A stretch of 11,908 bases of DNA, from the NCBI GenBank assembly GCA_902464595.1, contig CABQJX010000085.1:1-11908 (forward strand), read 5' to 3'. Below the pieces are notes generated by a model. That model made no database searches. It was not told where the DNA came from and was given only the letters and a program-made list of their open reading frames with translations. How positions within the stretch are numbered: position 1 is the first letter of the stretch; each line of letters starts with the position of its first letter. The position numbers and the translations under genes were made by a program. This DNA comes from an uncultured Lachnoclostridium sp. GTDB taxonomy: Bacteria > Bacillota > Clostridia > Lachnospirales > Lachnospiraceae. Positions 6,778 to 11,908 of the stretch are shown piece after piece.

Positions 6778-7179
6778 ATGGCAACATTACCGGACAATGT
6801 AGGACTGGATGTATCTTTAGAGCATACAGAGCAGCCTACCAATACATTTCTGATCGACTGGTCTTCCGGGCAGATCATCGGGCTGGACGACGGGCTGGAA
6901 GCCATGAGGCAGGCCGTAGATATTATTTTGCAAAACGAACGCTTCCATTGGCAGATTTATGACAGCAATTTTGGAACCGAGCTGGAGGATCTGGTCGGAG
7001 AAGAATATGATTATATTGTAAGTGAGCTTCCTCGACGGATCGAGGAAGCTTTTTCTTTGGACAATAGGATTTTATCCGTAGATAATTTTACGTTTTCAAA
7101 GCAGGGACAGAGTACTCTAACCGTATCATTTGACGTTATAACCGTATTTGGAGCTTTTACGGAGGAGGTGGAAATGTGA
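6778..7179 (+). CDS. xkdS: XkdS-like baseplate wedge protein (DUF2634, gp25-like)
   Basis: A 133-residue DUF2634 protein related to the T4 gp25/P2 gpW lysozyme-like wedge component, which joins the baseplate to the first sheath ring. The core DGLEAMRQAVDIILQNERFH, WQIYDSNFGTELEDLVGEEY and the later RRIEEAFSLDNRI fit the family well. AGGAGG lies 5 bases before the ATG and directly follows the xkdR stop. The final TGA overlaps the GTG of the baseplate J gene. Inside the coding sequence, at 7025-7054, is a perfect 10-bp hairpin followed by a T-run, which looks like an intrinsic terminator. It encodes ordinary-looking codons (SELPRRIEEAFS), so it may be incidental. Confidence 0.9.
   Translation: MATLPDNVGLDVSLEHTEQPTNTFLIDWSSGQIIGLDDGLEAMRQAVDIILQNERFHWQIYDSNFGTELEDLVGEEYDYIVSELPRRIEEAFSLDNRILSVDNFTFSKQGQSTLTVSFDVITVFGAFTEEVEM
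7025..7054 (+). terminator. Terminator-like hairpin inside xkdS
   Basis: AGCTTCCTCG (7025-7034) and CGAGGAAGCT (7041-7050) form a perfect 10-bp stem with a six-base loop (ACGGAT), followed by TTTTTCTTT. The geometry is that of a rho-independent terminator on the plus strand, but it lies about 125 bases before the end of xkdS. It could attenuate transcription of the downstream baseplate and fibre genes, or be masked by translating ribosomes. Function is not shown. Confidence 0.45.
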
Positions 7180-8324
7180 TTGATTTTCAAGGCTATACCC
7201 AAAAAGCAATTCAAACACAGCTGCTGGGTAAGGTGTCGGATAAAATCGACAGACGGCAAGGCAGTATGATCCAGACTGCGCTTGGGCCGGTTGCCTGGTA
7301 TTTGGAAGGCCTGTATATGCTGCTGTCACAGGTACAGGAAAATGCTTATGCAGGTACTGCAGTAGGGGAGTATCTGGATTATGTCTGTGCAGAACGAAAC
7401 ATAGTCCGGAAAGCACCTACTCCGGCAGTACGGCAGGGTACATTCAATGTGGAAATTCCCAGGGGATCCATGTTCAAAACAATTAACGGGGCCTCGTCTG
7501 TAATATTTGAGAGCGGAGAGCTGATAAGCAGCGAAAAAGACCGGTATGTGTACGAAATGACTTGTACGGTGTCCGGAACAATAGGAAACTCTTATACCGG
7601 AAATATGCTTCCTGTCACTGCTGTGTCAGGTCTTACAAGTGCAGTGCTTGGGGAAATTAAAACACCGGGATCAGATGAAGAAAATGATGATTCCCTGCGC
7701 ACACGATTTTTTGAGAGTTTCGATGTGGCGTCATTTGGCGGAAATGTAGCTGCTTACAGAAATACGATTCTCGCTATTGAAGGAGTAGGAGCTGTACAAG
7801 TATATCCCGCGTGGAAGGGCGGAGGAACGGTGCTGTGCAGCATTTTGGACAGTGAATTAACGCCGGCAGAGAGCGGACTGGTTGAACAGGTGCAAAAAAT
7901 AATCTGTCCATCGGAGCAAGGCGGATCCGGGCCTTCCGGAAACGGTTATGGTATGGCGCCCATCGGAGCAGCGGTGACTATCACTACAGCTACAAATCTT
8001 ACTCTTAATATCTCTGTATCGATTCAGCTGGCAGCTACTGTAAGGATTGGCGCAGAGGCTTATCAGGATAAAATAGAGCAGAAGATACAGACATATCTCT
8101 TGTCGGTATGCAGAACCTGGGGAAATGCGATCAAAGGTCAGAAGATCGAATATGTGGTAGCGGTATATGCTTCCAGGATTGTGGCAGCTATTTTAGAGAT
8201 CCCAGACATTGTTAATGTTACGGATGTTTTAATCAATGGATCTCCGGGAGATCTGACATTAACCGAGACAGCGCAATTACAGCAGATTCCTTCTCTTGGG
8301 GAGGTGACGGTTCGTGACAATTGA
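7176..8324 (+). CDS. xkdT: Baseplate J-like protein (XkdT)
   Basis: Baseplate wedge protein of the Baseplate_J family (P2 gpJ, T4 gp6-like), whose trimers or dimers form the ring that triggers sheath contraction. It has 382 residues, slightly longer than PBSX XkdT. The diagnostic region is at about residues 165-225: DDSLRTRFFESFDVASFGGN, then AAYRNTILAIEGVGAVQVYP and a Gly-rich turn (AWKGGGTVLCSILD). The C-terminal part has the usual beta/helix repeat (NLTLNISVSIQLAATVRIGA). The GTG start lies 7 bases after AGGAGG and overlaps the xkdS stop. The end overlaps xkdU by 11 bases. Both overlaps imply fixed stoichiometry through coupled translation. Confidence 0.93.
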   Translation: MIDFQGYTQKAIQTQLLGKVSDKIDRRQGSMIQTALGPVAWYLEGLYMLLSQVQENAYAGTAVGEYLDYVCAERNIVRKAPTPAVRQGTFNVEIPRGSMFKTINGASSVIFESGELISSEKDRYVYEMTCTVSGTIGNSYTGNMLPVTAVSGLTSAVLGEIKTPGSDEENDDSLRTRFFESFDVASFGGNVAAYRNTILAIEGVGAVQVYPAWKGGGTVLCSILDSELTPAESGLVEQVQKIICPSEQGGSGPSGNGYGMAPIGAAVTITTATNLTLNISVSIQLAATVRIGAEAYQDKIEQKIQTYLLSVCRTWGNAIKGQKIEYVVAVYASRIVAAILEIPDIVNVTDVLINGSPGDLTLTETAQLQQIPSLGEVTVRDN

Positions 8325-8835
8325 TTTAATACAGATATTGCCGGAATATTTTCGGGAAATCCTGGAGTTTAAAGAGCTTATGAAAACGGATCAGGCTGTG
8401 CTTGCAGAGCTGGAAGCTAATATAGAACAGATCCGAAAGAATTTTTATATTCAAACGGCAGACGAAACTACATTAGCTCAGAAAGAGGCATTGTTTGATA
8501 TATTTGCATCCCCTGGAGAAACGATTGAGTACCGACGCCAGAGACTGTTACAGAAATATAATACGATCGTTCCGTTTTCTATTGATTTTTTAAGAGATCA
8601 GTTAAAGGAATTGTTTGGAGAAGAGTTTACACTGAGCGTTGATACTGCGGCCAGTAAAATGGAGGTCTCAGTGACATCTTCGCGTTATGGCGCAGTGGAT
8701 CTGCTCTACAATCTGCTCTGGGATGTGATCCCAGCGCACATTGAGATCCACGCAAATCAGCAGGTTAATAATTACAGTTCGGCGGGGCTGTATGTCGGCG
8801 GAGTAATGTCCAGTGCTTTTATGCAGACGATATAG
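8314..8835 (+). CDS. xkdU: XkdU-like baseplate protein (DUF2313)
   Basis: A 173-residue protein of the XkdU/YmfQ family, equivalent in position to P2 gpI, which links the baseplate wedge to the tail fibre. The N-terminal half is helical (PEYFREILEFKELMKTDQAV, then LEANIEQIRKNFYIQTADET). The central region (EYRRQRLLQKYNTIVPFSID) and the end with WDVIPAHIEIHAN fit the family. The last residues (SSAGLYVGGVMSSAFMQTI) are a common C-terminal tail in clostridial homologues. The GTG is supported by GGGGAGGTGA 6 bases upstream. It overlaps the end of xkdT and is followed at once by the fibre gene. Confidence 0.9.
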   Translation: MTIDLIQILPEYFREILEFKELMKTDQAVLAELEANIEQIRKNFYIQTADETTLAQKEALFDIFASPGETIEYRRQRLLQKYNTIVPFSIDFLRDQLKELFGEEFTLSVDTAASKMEVSVTSSRYGAVDLLYNLLWDVIPAHIEIHANQQVNNYSSAGLYVGGVMSSAFMQTI

Positions 8836-8847
8836 CAGGAGGTAACA

Positions 8848-9972
8848 ATGGGAGTATATAAAAAATCAGTCATTACAGAAATGGGAGAAGCACTTGCAGC
8901 GCGTGCAGTGTCTGGAGAGGCGACCATACAATTTTCCCACGCAAAAACATCATCATATACATATCCAGAAGGAACTAATTTAAAAAAGCTGACAGATCTG
9001 CAGGAAGTCAAGCAGACAGTTATTCCATCTAATGTACAAATTGCAAATGATACATTGATTAGTATCCGTTCTATGTTTGATAACAGCGGGATCACGCAGG
9101 AATACCTAATCCAGAATGTGGGTATCTATGCGTCAGATGGAGAAACGGAGATATTATTTGCAATTTGTCAGGCGGCCACCCCTGATCAAATGCCGGCCTT
9201 TAACGGCGTTGCTCCATCCTCCTTTATTTATAATGTTCAGGTTAGTATAGCGCAGGCAGAGCAGTTGTCTATCTCAATAAACACAGCAGGCGCAGCTACT
9301 GTACAGGATGTGATTGATCTGGAGAAAAAAGTAGAAACTAAAAAACTGGATTCTGCCGGCGGTGATATTTCCAACACGATTGTAAAAAGCTTTGGAACCT
9401 GTGAGGAGGAGTTTCCTGTCCCAGAGCCAGGGGAAGATTCTAAGACGCTGTGGGGGAAGGTAAAGAAGTTTGCGGGGGATATGAAGGACTGGATGATCGG
9501 TGTCTGCCTGTTGGGGCACATTGTTAATAACTGTGTGACCGATCGGGCGGATCTGCCTCTTTCAGCGGCTCAGGGAAAGGTGTTGATGGATCTTTATACT
9601 GTGCTCAATACCAAGCTCAAAGAAAAATCTATTGTATCCACCTATGATATTCCTGATCGGGATGGTGTATCTACAAAGCCAGACTATATATCCATTGGGT
9701 TTCATAACGTAACTCAATACAGCAATGGACAGTACATATACTCCATTCAGGCATTTGTATATCCAACCTCTCTAAAAGATTCCGTAATTGGCAATATTTC
9801 AGCTCAATATATGCACATCAAACAGGACATATATAGCTATAGCTATGATATGACCGGAAATCGCTTTCTCCTAATTCGGATCACTCCTGCCGGAGAGATT
9901 CGTTTGGAGACACTAAATGGCACAGCAATACCGCAGTCAGAGGTTCGTATGAGAGGCAGTATTGTTTTTTAA
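8848..9972 (+). CDS. Tail fibre protein with an exchangeable C-terminus
   Basis: The receptor-binding fibre of the particle, 374 residues. Residues 1-160 match the tail-collar fibre N-terminal domain that attaches to the baseplate (YKKSVITEMGEALAARAVSG, GITQEYLIQNVGIYASDGET, ATPDQMPAFNGVAPSSFIYN). Residues 160-253 form a shaft with GKVKKFAGDMKDWMIGV and the repeat-type motif ADLPLSAAQGKVLMDLY. From residue 254 (NTK) the sequence becomes an unrecognised beta-rich tip of 121 residues. The codons for V-x-NTK contain AATACCAAGC, whose inverted copy starts a fibre-tip frame on the opposite strand 0.6 kb downstream. The tip is therefore probably swapped by DNA inversion. The ATG has AGGAGG 7 bases upstream and follows xkdU closely. 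No fibre-assembly chaperone is visible next to it. Confidence 0.88.
   Translation: MGVYKKSVITEMGEALAARAVSGEATIQFSHAKTSSYTYPEGTNLKKLTDLQEVKQTVIPSNVQIANDTLISIRSMFDNSGITQEYLIQNVGIYASDGETEILFAICQAATPDQMPAFNGVAPSSFIYNVQVSIAQAEQLSISINTAGAATVQDVIDLEKKVETKKLDSAGGDISNTIVKSFGTCEEEFPVPEPGEDSKTLWGKVKKFAGDMKDWMIGVCLLGHIVNNCVTDRADLPLSAAQGKVLMDLYTVLNTKLKEKSIVSTYDIPDRDGVSTKPDYISIGFHNVTQYSNGQYIYSIQAFVYPTSLKDSVIGNISAQYMHIKQDIYSYSYDMTGNRFLLIRITPAGEIRLETLNGTAIPQSEVRMRGSIVF
9593..9616 (+). repeat. Left inversion half-site (inverted repeat copy 1)
   Basis: Lies in the fibre gene at the border between constant shaft and variable tip. Nineteen of 24 bases agree with the reverse complement of 10239-10262, including a perfect 10-base block AATACCAAGC (9607-9616) and TGTG at 9600-9603. 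The block starts exactly on codon 254 of the fibre. Confidence 0.65.
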
Positions 9973-10248
9973 CCGTATTAACATTTAAAGAACTGGTGTA
10001 TATTTTTCCCAGCCTGTCCATATGCCGTGTATACATTTTCCAATGTAGAAATATTTTTTATTGGATTCATATGGATAAGCAGATAAAGTTCTATACGATT
10101 CATCAAACTCAATCACTTCTACAAACCAATTGCCAATATCACTTCCATCTGTACCTGCGGAACCATTTGAGACACACCAACGCCCTGCGGGTAAAGTGAT
10201 TAGGTCAGCGCCTTTCAGGTCAATTACTTTATACTTTTGCTTGGTATT
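9607..10248. other. Predicted invertible segment carrying two alternative fibre tips
   Basis: The segment is bounded by AATACCAAGC in inverted orientation. It holds the current fibre tip on the plus strand and a second, unexpressed tip on the minus strand, with their stop codons only 12 bases apart, tail to tail. Inversion by a site-specific recombinase would join codon 253 of the fibre to the other tip in frame, giving a 340-residue fibre in place of 374. The logic is that of Mu and P1 tail-fibre inversion and of shufflons. No recombinase gene is in the window. Recombination itself is inferred, not seen. Confidence 0.7.
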
Positions 10249-10254
10249 ACACAC
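9985..10254 (-). pseudogene. Silent alternative tail-fibre tip (pyocin-knob-like), inverted cassette
   Basis: A minus-strand frame of up to 89 residues, from GTG 10254 to TAA. Its content is that of a fibre tip, not a free-standing protein: YKVIDLKGADLITLPAGRW, strands with WFVEVIEFDESYRTLSAYP, and the terminal GIWTGWEKYTPVL. This matches the pyocin-knob type (entry 'DL-x-L-x-x-P-G', exit W-x-x-W). The GTG has no ribosome site, there is no visible promoter, and the frame is closed by TGA only 15 bases upstream of GTG, so it is not expected to be made as it stands. It begins with VCNTKQK, parallel to VLNTKLK of the fibre gene and in the same phase relative to the shared AATACCAAGC. I call it a stored cassette, not a decayed gene. 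Confidence 0.75.
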
Positions 10255-10262
10255 AATAAAAA
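10239..10262 (-). repeat. Right inversion half-site (inverted repeat copy 2)
   Basis: On the minus strand this reads TTTTTATTGTGTGT followed by AATACCAAGC, agreeing at 19 of 24 positions with 9593-9616. It lies at the start of the silent fibre tip and immediately before the shared terminator. Confidence 0.65.
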
Positions 10263-10271
10263 TGAAAATTC

Positions 10272-10291
10272 AGGTCCCTTTGGGGCCTTTT
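10272..10291 (+). terminator. Intrinsic terminator after the fibre locus
   Basis: AGGTCCC (10272-10278) pairs with GGGGCCT (10282-10288, one G-T pair) around a TTT loop, and the T-run continues to 10291. It stands just outside the right inversion site, so it would end fibre transcripts in either orientation. There is no room for an obvious promoter between it and the next gene, so it may be only partly effective. Confidence 0.6.
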
Positions 10292-10332
10292 ATTATACAT
10301 AAAAATACAAATACAGAAAGGAACGATGTCAC

Positions 10333-11046
10333 ATGGAAAAAATCAAAATAGGATCCTCGGATACACTCTATGGGATCGTCAGTATCCAGCCTGTAGATCA
10401 TGGTGTCTTGCAGATCATATTTGTTGACGCAGTACCGCAGGCTTGGGGCGGGGACATTACCTTGTACACGGCTGGTGATGTGGAGGCCGCTACTCTCATG
10501 GGTTATGATACCTTGCTTATGCAGGAGGACAAGACGGTACAGCTGGCACAGTCTGACAGCGGATCAGGGCCAGTAGAGCCGCCTAAACCGCAAAAACCGC
10601 TGTATGCGCAGTTAATGGCACAGATGGCAGATTTGAGAGCAGAGCAGGTGGTATACAACCGGGCGGCGATGTTTGCAGCAGTGTCCTTTACGGATGAGCA
10701 GGCCCTACAAGTCCCGGATCTATATGATAAGTGGTCGGGGGACAGTATGCAGTATAAGGTGGGCATGCGTGTTAATTATAATGGATCTCTGTATAAGGTA
10801 TTGCAGGATCACACCTCACAGCCGGACTGGACACCAGACGCAGCCCCATCTTTGTTTGCTAAGGTGTTGGTGGCAGATCCGGAAGTGATTCTGGAGTGGG
10901 AGCAGCCAGACAGTACCAATGGATACGCAAAAGGGGATCGTGTAACCCACAATGGTATCATTTGGGAATCTCTTGTGGATAACAATGTTTGGGAACCGGG
11001 GGCTGTGGGAACGGAATCCTTATGGAAAGAGGTAGAGGCGCAGTGA
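10333..11046 (+). CDS. Tail accessory protein with two carbohydrate-binding-like repeats
   Basis: A 237-residue protein of a type often found directly after the fibre in Firmicute prophages. Residues 1-75 are a beta-rich domain (KIKIGSSDTLYGIVSIQP). A proline-rich linker with PVEPPKPQKP follows, then a helix (LYAQLMAQMADLRAEQVVYN). The C-terminus has two tandem modules resembling chitin/carbohydrate-binding type 5/12 domains: YKVGMRVNYNGSLYKVLQDH with WTPDAAPSLFAKV (about 137-178), and YAKGDRVTHNGIIWES with VWEPGAVGTESLWKEV (about 187-234). The aromatic residues and the x-W-x-P spacing are kept in both. It probably binds cell-surface glycan or decorates the tail. The ATG has AAGGA 10 bases upstream. 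It lies just after a terminator and overlaps the next gene. Confidence 0.8.
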   Translation: MEKIKIGSSDTLYGIVSIQPVDHGVLQIIFVDAVPQAWGGDITLYTAGDVEAATLMGYDTLLMQEDKTVQLAQSDSGSGPVEPPKPQKPLYAQLMAQMADLRAEQVVYNRAAMFAAVSFTDEQALQVPDLYDKWSGDSMQYKVGMRVNYNGSLYKVLQDHTSQPDWTPDAAPSLFAKVLVADPEVILEWEQPDSTNGYAKGDRVTHNGIIWESLVDNNVWEPGAVGTESLWKEVEAQ

Positions 11047-11384
11047 TCGAAATCGTCAAATATGTGTTGGCAAACTGGGTGGAATGGCTATTTTTGGCCA
11101 TATCCGCCTTTTTAGGTTACAGTTACCGTCAGCTTACGAAGCGCCAGAAAGAGGAGGCACAAAAGAGTGCTGCTTTACATGACGGTATGCAGGCCCTTTT
11201 AAGGGATCGCATTATCCAGGCATATAATCATTACCAGGATAAAGGGTACTGCCCGATTTATGGGAAAGAAAACGTCAAGCGGATGTATGACGCTTACCAT
11301 GTACTGGGCGGTAATGATGTGGCGACCAAGCTTAAAGATACACTGATTGAAATGCCGGAGGAACCGATGGAAGAAGGGAGGTGA
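11043..11384 (+). CDS. Small membrane-anchored phage protein, function unknown
   Basis: A 113-residue protein with one N-terminal membrane segment (VLANWVEWLFLAISAFLGYS, about residues 8-27). A charged helix follows (RQLTKRQKEEAQKSAALHDG), then a soluble region with LLRDRIIQAYNHYQDKGYCP and VKRMYDAYHVLGGNDV. I recognise this as a recurring hypothetical family in the lysis/late region of Lachnospiraceae prophages. No function is established that I know of. Holin-like or spanin-like roles are possible from the topology and position alone. The GTG at 11043 overlaps the preceding TGA, with AGAGG-type sites just upstream. A GTG at 10989 in the same frame would lengthen it by 18 low-quality residues and is rejected. 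Its stop overlaps the ribosome site of the next gene. Confidence 0.8.
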   Translation: MIEIVKYVLANWVEWLFLAISAFLGYSYRQLTKRQKEEAQKSAALHDGMQALLRDRIIQAYNHYQDKGYCPIYGKENVKRMYDAYHVLGGNDVATKLKDTLIEMPEEPMEEGR

Positions 11385-11389
11385 TGAGA

Positions 11390-11569
11390 ATGAAAGAGAA
11401 ACTGGCGAAGCTGATTGATGTCAAGTCTATCATGACCTTGCTTCTGACTGCGGGGTTCGTGGGGTTGACCTGTGCTGGTGAAATCTCGGGACAGGAGTAT
11501 CTTACAATCTTTACGATGATTGTAGGGTTTTATTTTGGTACACAGGCAGAGAAAAGCAGGCAGAAGTAG
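11390..11569 (+). CDS. Small holin-like membrane protein
   Basis: A 59-residue protein beginning MKEKLAKLIDVKSIMTLLLT. It has two hydrophobic stretches (about 14-28 and 37-52), the second being YLTIFTMIVGFYFGTQ, and a basic end (EKSRQK). The layout (short N-terminal helix, two membrane spans with a short loop, charged tail) is that of small class II holins and of a conserved hypothetical family of Clostridia prophages. GGAGGTGA (11377-11384) is ideally spaced for the ATG at 11390. GTG 11381 and ATG 11384 in the same frame lie within or too near that site. The location next to another membrane protein suits a lysis module, but no endolysin is in the window, so holin activity is only a suggestion. 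Confidence 0.75.
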   Translation: MKEKLAKLIDVKSIMTLLLTAGFVGLTCAGEISGQEYLTIFTMIVGFYFGTQAEKSRQK

Positions 11570-11582
11570 AAGGAGGTGATCC
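11570..11582 (+). promoter_or_regulatory. Perfect 13-base Shine-Dalgarno with no start codon behind it
   Basis: AAGGAGGTGATCC is exactly complementary to the 3' end of 16S rRNA (GGATCACCTCCTT). No ATG, GTG or TTG occurs between it and the ATG at 11662. A 6-bp stem, TCCGGC / GCCGGA, lies in between. The GTG within the motif opens a 32-codon frame (to 11674) but lacks its own ribosome site. It may be the relic of a lost gene or a ribosome standby site. Confidence 0.5.
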
Positions 11583-11661
11583 ATCTATCTCCCGATCCGG
11601 CCAGGGTTAGAGCCGGAGAAACTATTATACAGTACTTAGAAGAAAGAGAGGATAAGAGACT

Positions 11662-11865
11662 ATGGCAAATTTAACAGGAAAACATGCAGCAAAGATTCCA
11701 GGGAATGGCGGATACGTGAATGAGGGGCCGGATCTTCAGCCGAAGCAGCCAACACCGTATCTGTACGACACTCCGTGTGATGTACCCCACCCAGGTAAAC
11801 ACCAGAGCGGTGTGGGAGGTCCATCTGACTGCAACAATAACGGCGTGGACGACAGTGAGGAGTAA
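11662..11865 (+). CDS. Small hypothetical protein
   Basis: A 67-residue product that I do not recognise by function. It begins MANLTGKHAAKIPGNGGYVN, is rich in Gly, Pro and Asn, and has two cysteines (CDVPHPGKH and PSDCNNNGVDDSEE). The acidic Asn/Asp end resembles a metal-binding loop in composition only. There are no membrane segments or signal peptide. GAGAGGA lies about 9 bases before the ATG. It is the last gene before the terminator and follows the two small membrane proteins, so it is probably part of the late/lysis operon. It is likely a real gene, because frame, ribosome site and operon position agree. Confidence 0.65.
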   Translation: MANLTGKHAAKIPGNGGYVNEGPDLQPKQPTPYLYDTPCDVPHPGKHQSGVGGPSDCNNNGVDDSEE

Positions 11866-11884
11866 GCTGTGCGACGTCGCAACG

Positions 11885-11906
11885 CAGGCTATGGGGCCTG
11901 TTTTTT
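11885..11906 (+). terminator. Intrinsic terminator at the end of the late operon
   Basis: CAGGCT (11885-11890) pairs with GGCCTG (11895-11900, one T-G pair) around an ATGG loop, followed by six T. A 12-bp perfect palindrome, TGCGACGTCGCA (11870-11881), lies just upstream and may form an alternative hairpin. Confidence 0.75.
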
Positions 11907-11908
11907 GA

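Noticed and set aside
9985..10254. Independent antisense gene, such as an anti-phage or immunity protein
   Set aside because: No ribosome site or promoter, and the content is a fibre-tip domain phased with the fibre gene through the shared repeat.
9607..10332. Diversity-generating retroelement (template and variable repeats) at the fibre end
   Set aside because: The two tips are unrelated in sequence and inverted; there is no near-identical repeat with adenine-specific differences and no reverse transcriptase in the window.
9996..10351. Plus-strand open frames of 67 and 73 codons after the fibre
   Set aside because: They are antisense to the pyocin-knob-like cassette, have no ribosome sites and show no recognisable protein features.
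11576..11674. A 32-codon frame starting with GTG inside the strong Shine-Dalgarno
   Set aside because: The start codon lies within the ribosome-binding motif, no other site precedes it, and the product is not recognisable; mentioned only with the motif.
11720..11908. Open frame running off the right edge
   Set aside because: Overlaps the 67-residue gene in another frame, has no ribosome site, and would cross the palindrome and terminator.
1..11908. tRNA genes, CRISPR arrays, insertion sequences, integrase, endolysin or attachment sites
   Set aside because: I looked for each and saw no supporting sequence in this window.

Overview
This window is the tail module of a contractile-tailed (myovirus-type) prophage, or of a phage-tail-like particle of the same build. 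Gene order and protein signatures match the xkdK to xkdU block of Bacillus subtilis PBSX. Strong AGGAGG ribosome sites, tightly overlapping genes and moderate G+C point to a Firmicute host. The set of short genes after the fibre suggests Clostridia, probably Lachnospiraceae; that is an inference. No capsid, terminase, integrase, repressor or endolysin is visible, so a complete phage cannot be told from a tailocin.

Layout. Bases 1-76 hold the 5' end of a hicA toxin gene on the minus strand, diverging from the tail operon across an 83-base gap that contains a hicA promoter and an 11-bp inverted repeat. From 160 to 9972 all genes lie on the plus strand. They encode sheath (XkdK), tube (XkdM), an assembly chaperone with a canonical A-AAA-AAC slippery site and a -1 extension, tape measure, XkdP, XkdQ, XkdR, XkdS, XkdT (baseplate J), XkdU and a tail fibre. 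Many starts overlap the preceding stop or carry their Shine-Dalgarno inside the preceding gene, which indicates translational coupling. Bases 10333-11865 hold an accessory protein with two carbohydrate-binding-like repeats, two small membrane proteins and a small unrecognised protein. The window ends in an intrinsic terminator.

The most interesting region is 9593-10291. The fibre gene is followed, tail to tail, by an open frame on the minus strand with no start signal. It encodes a pyocin-knob-like fibre tip. Both frames enter their variable part at the same sequence, AATACCAAGC (9607-9616 and, inverted, 10239-10248), in the same codon phase. Flipping the segment would replace the 121-residue C-terminus with an 87-residue knob without disturbing the frame. 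I read this as an invertible, host-range-switching tail fibre whose recombinase lies outside the window. A terminator just beyond the right repeat would serve both orientations.

Other points of interest are the apparent lack of a standard start codon on the tape-measure gene, a terminator-like hairpin inside xkdS, and a 13-base perfect Shine-Dalgarno at 11570 with no start codon behind it.
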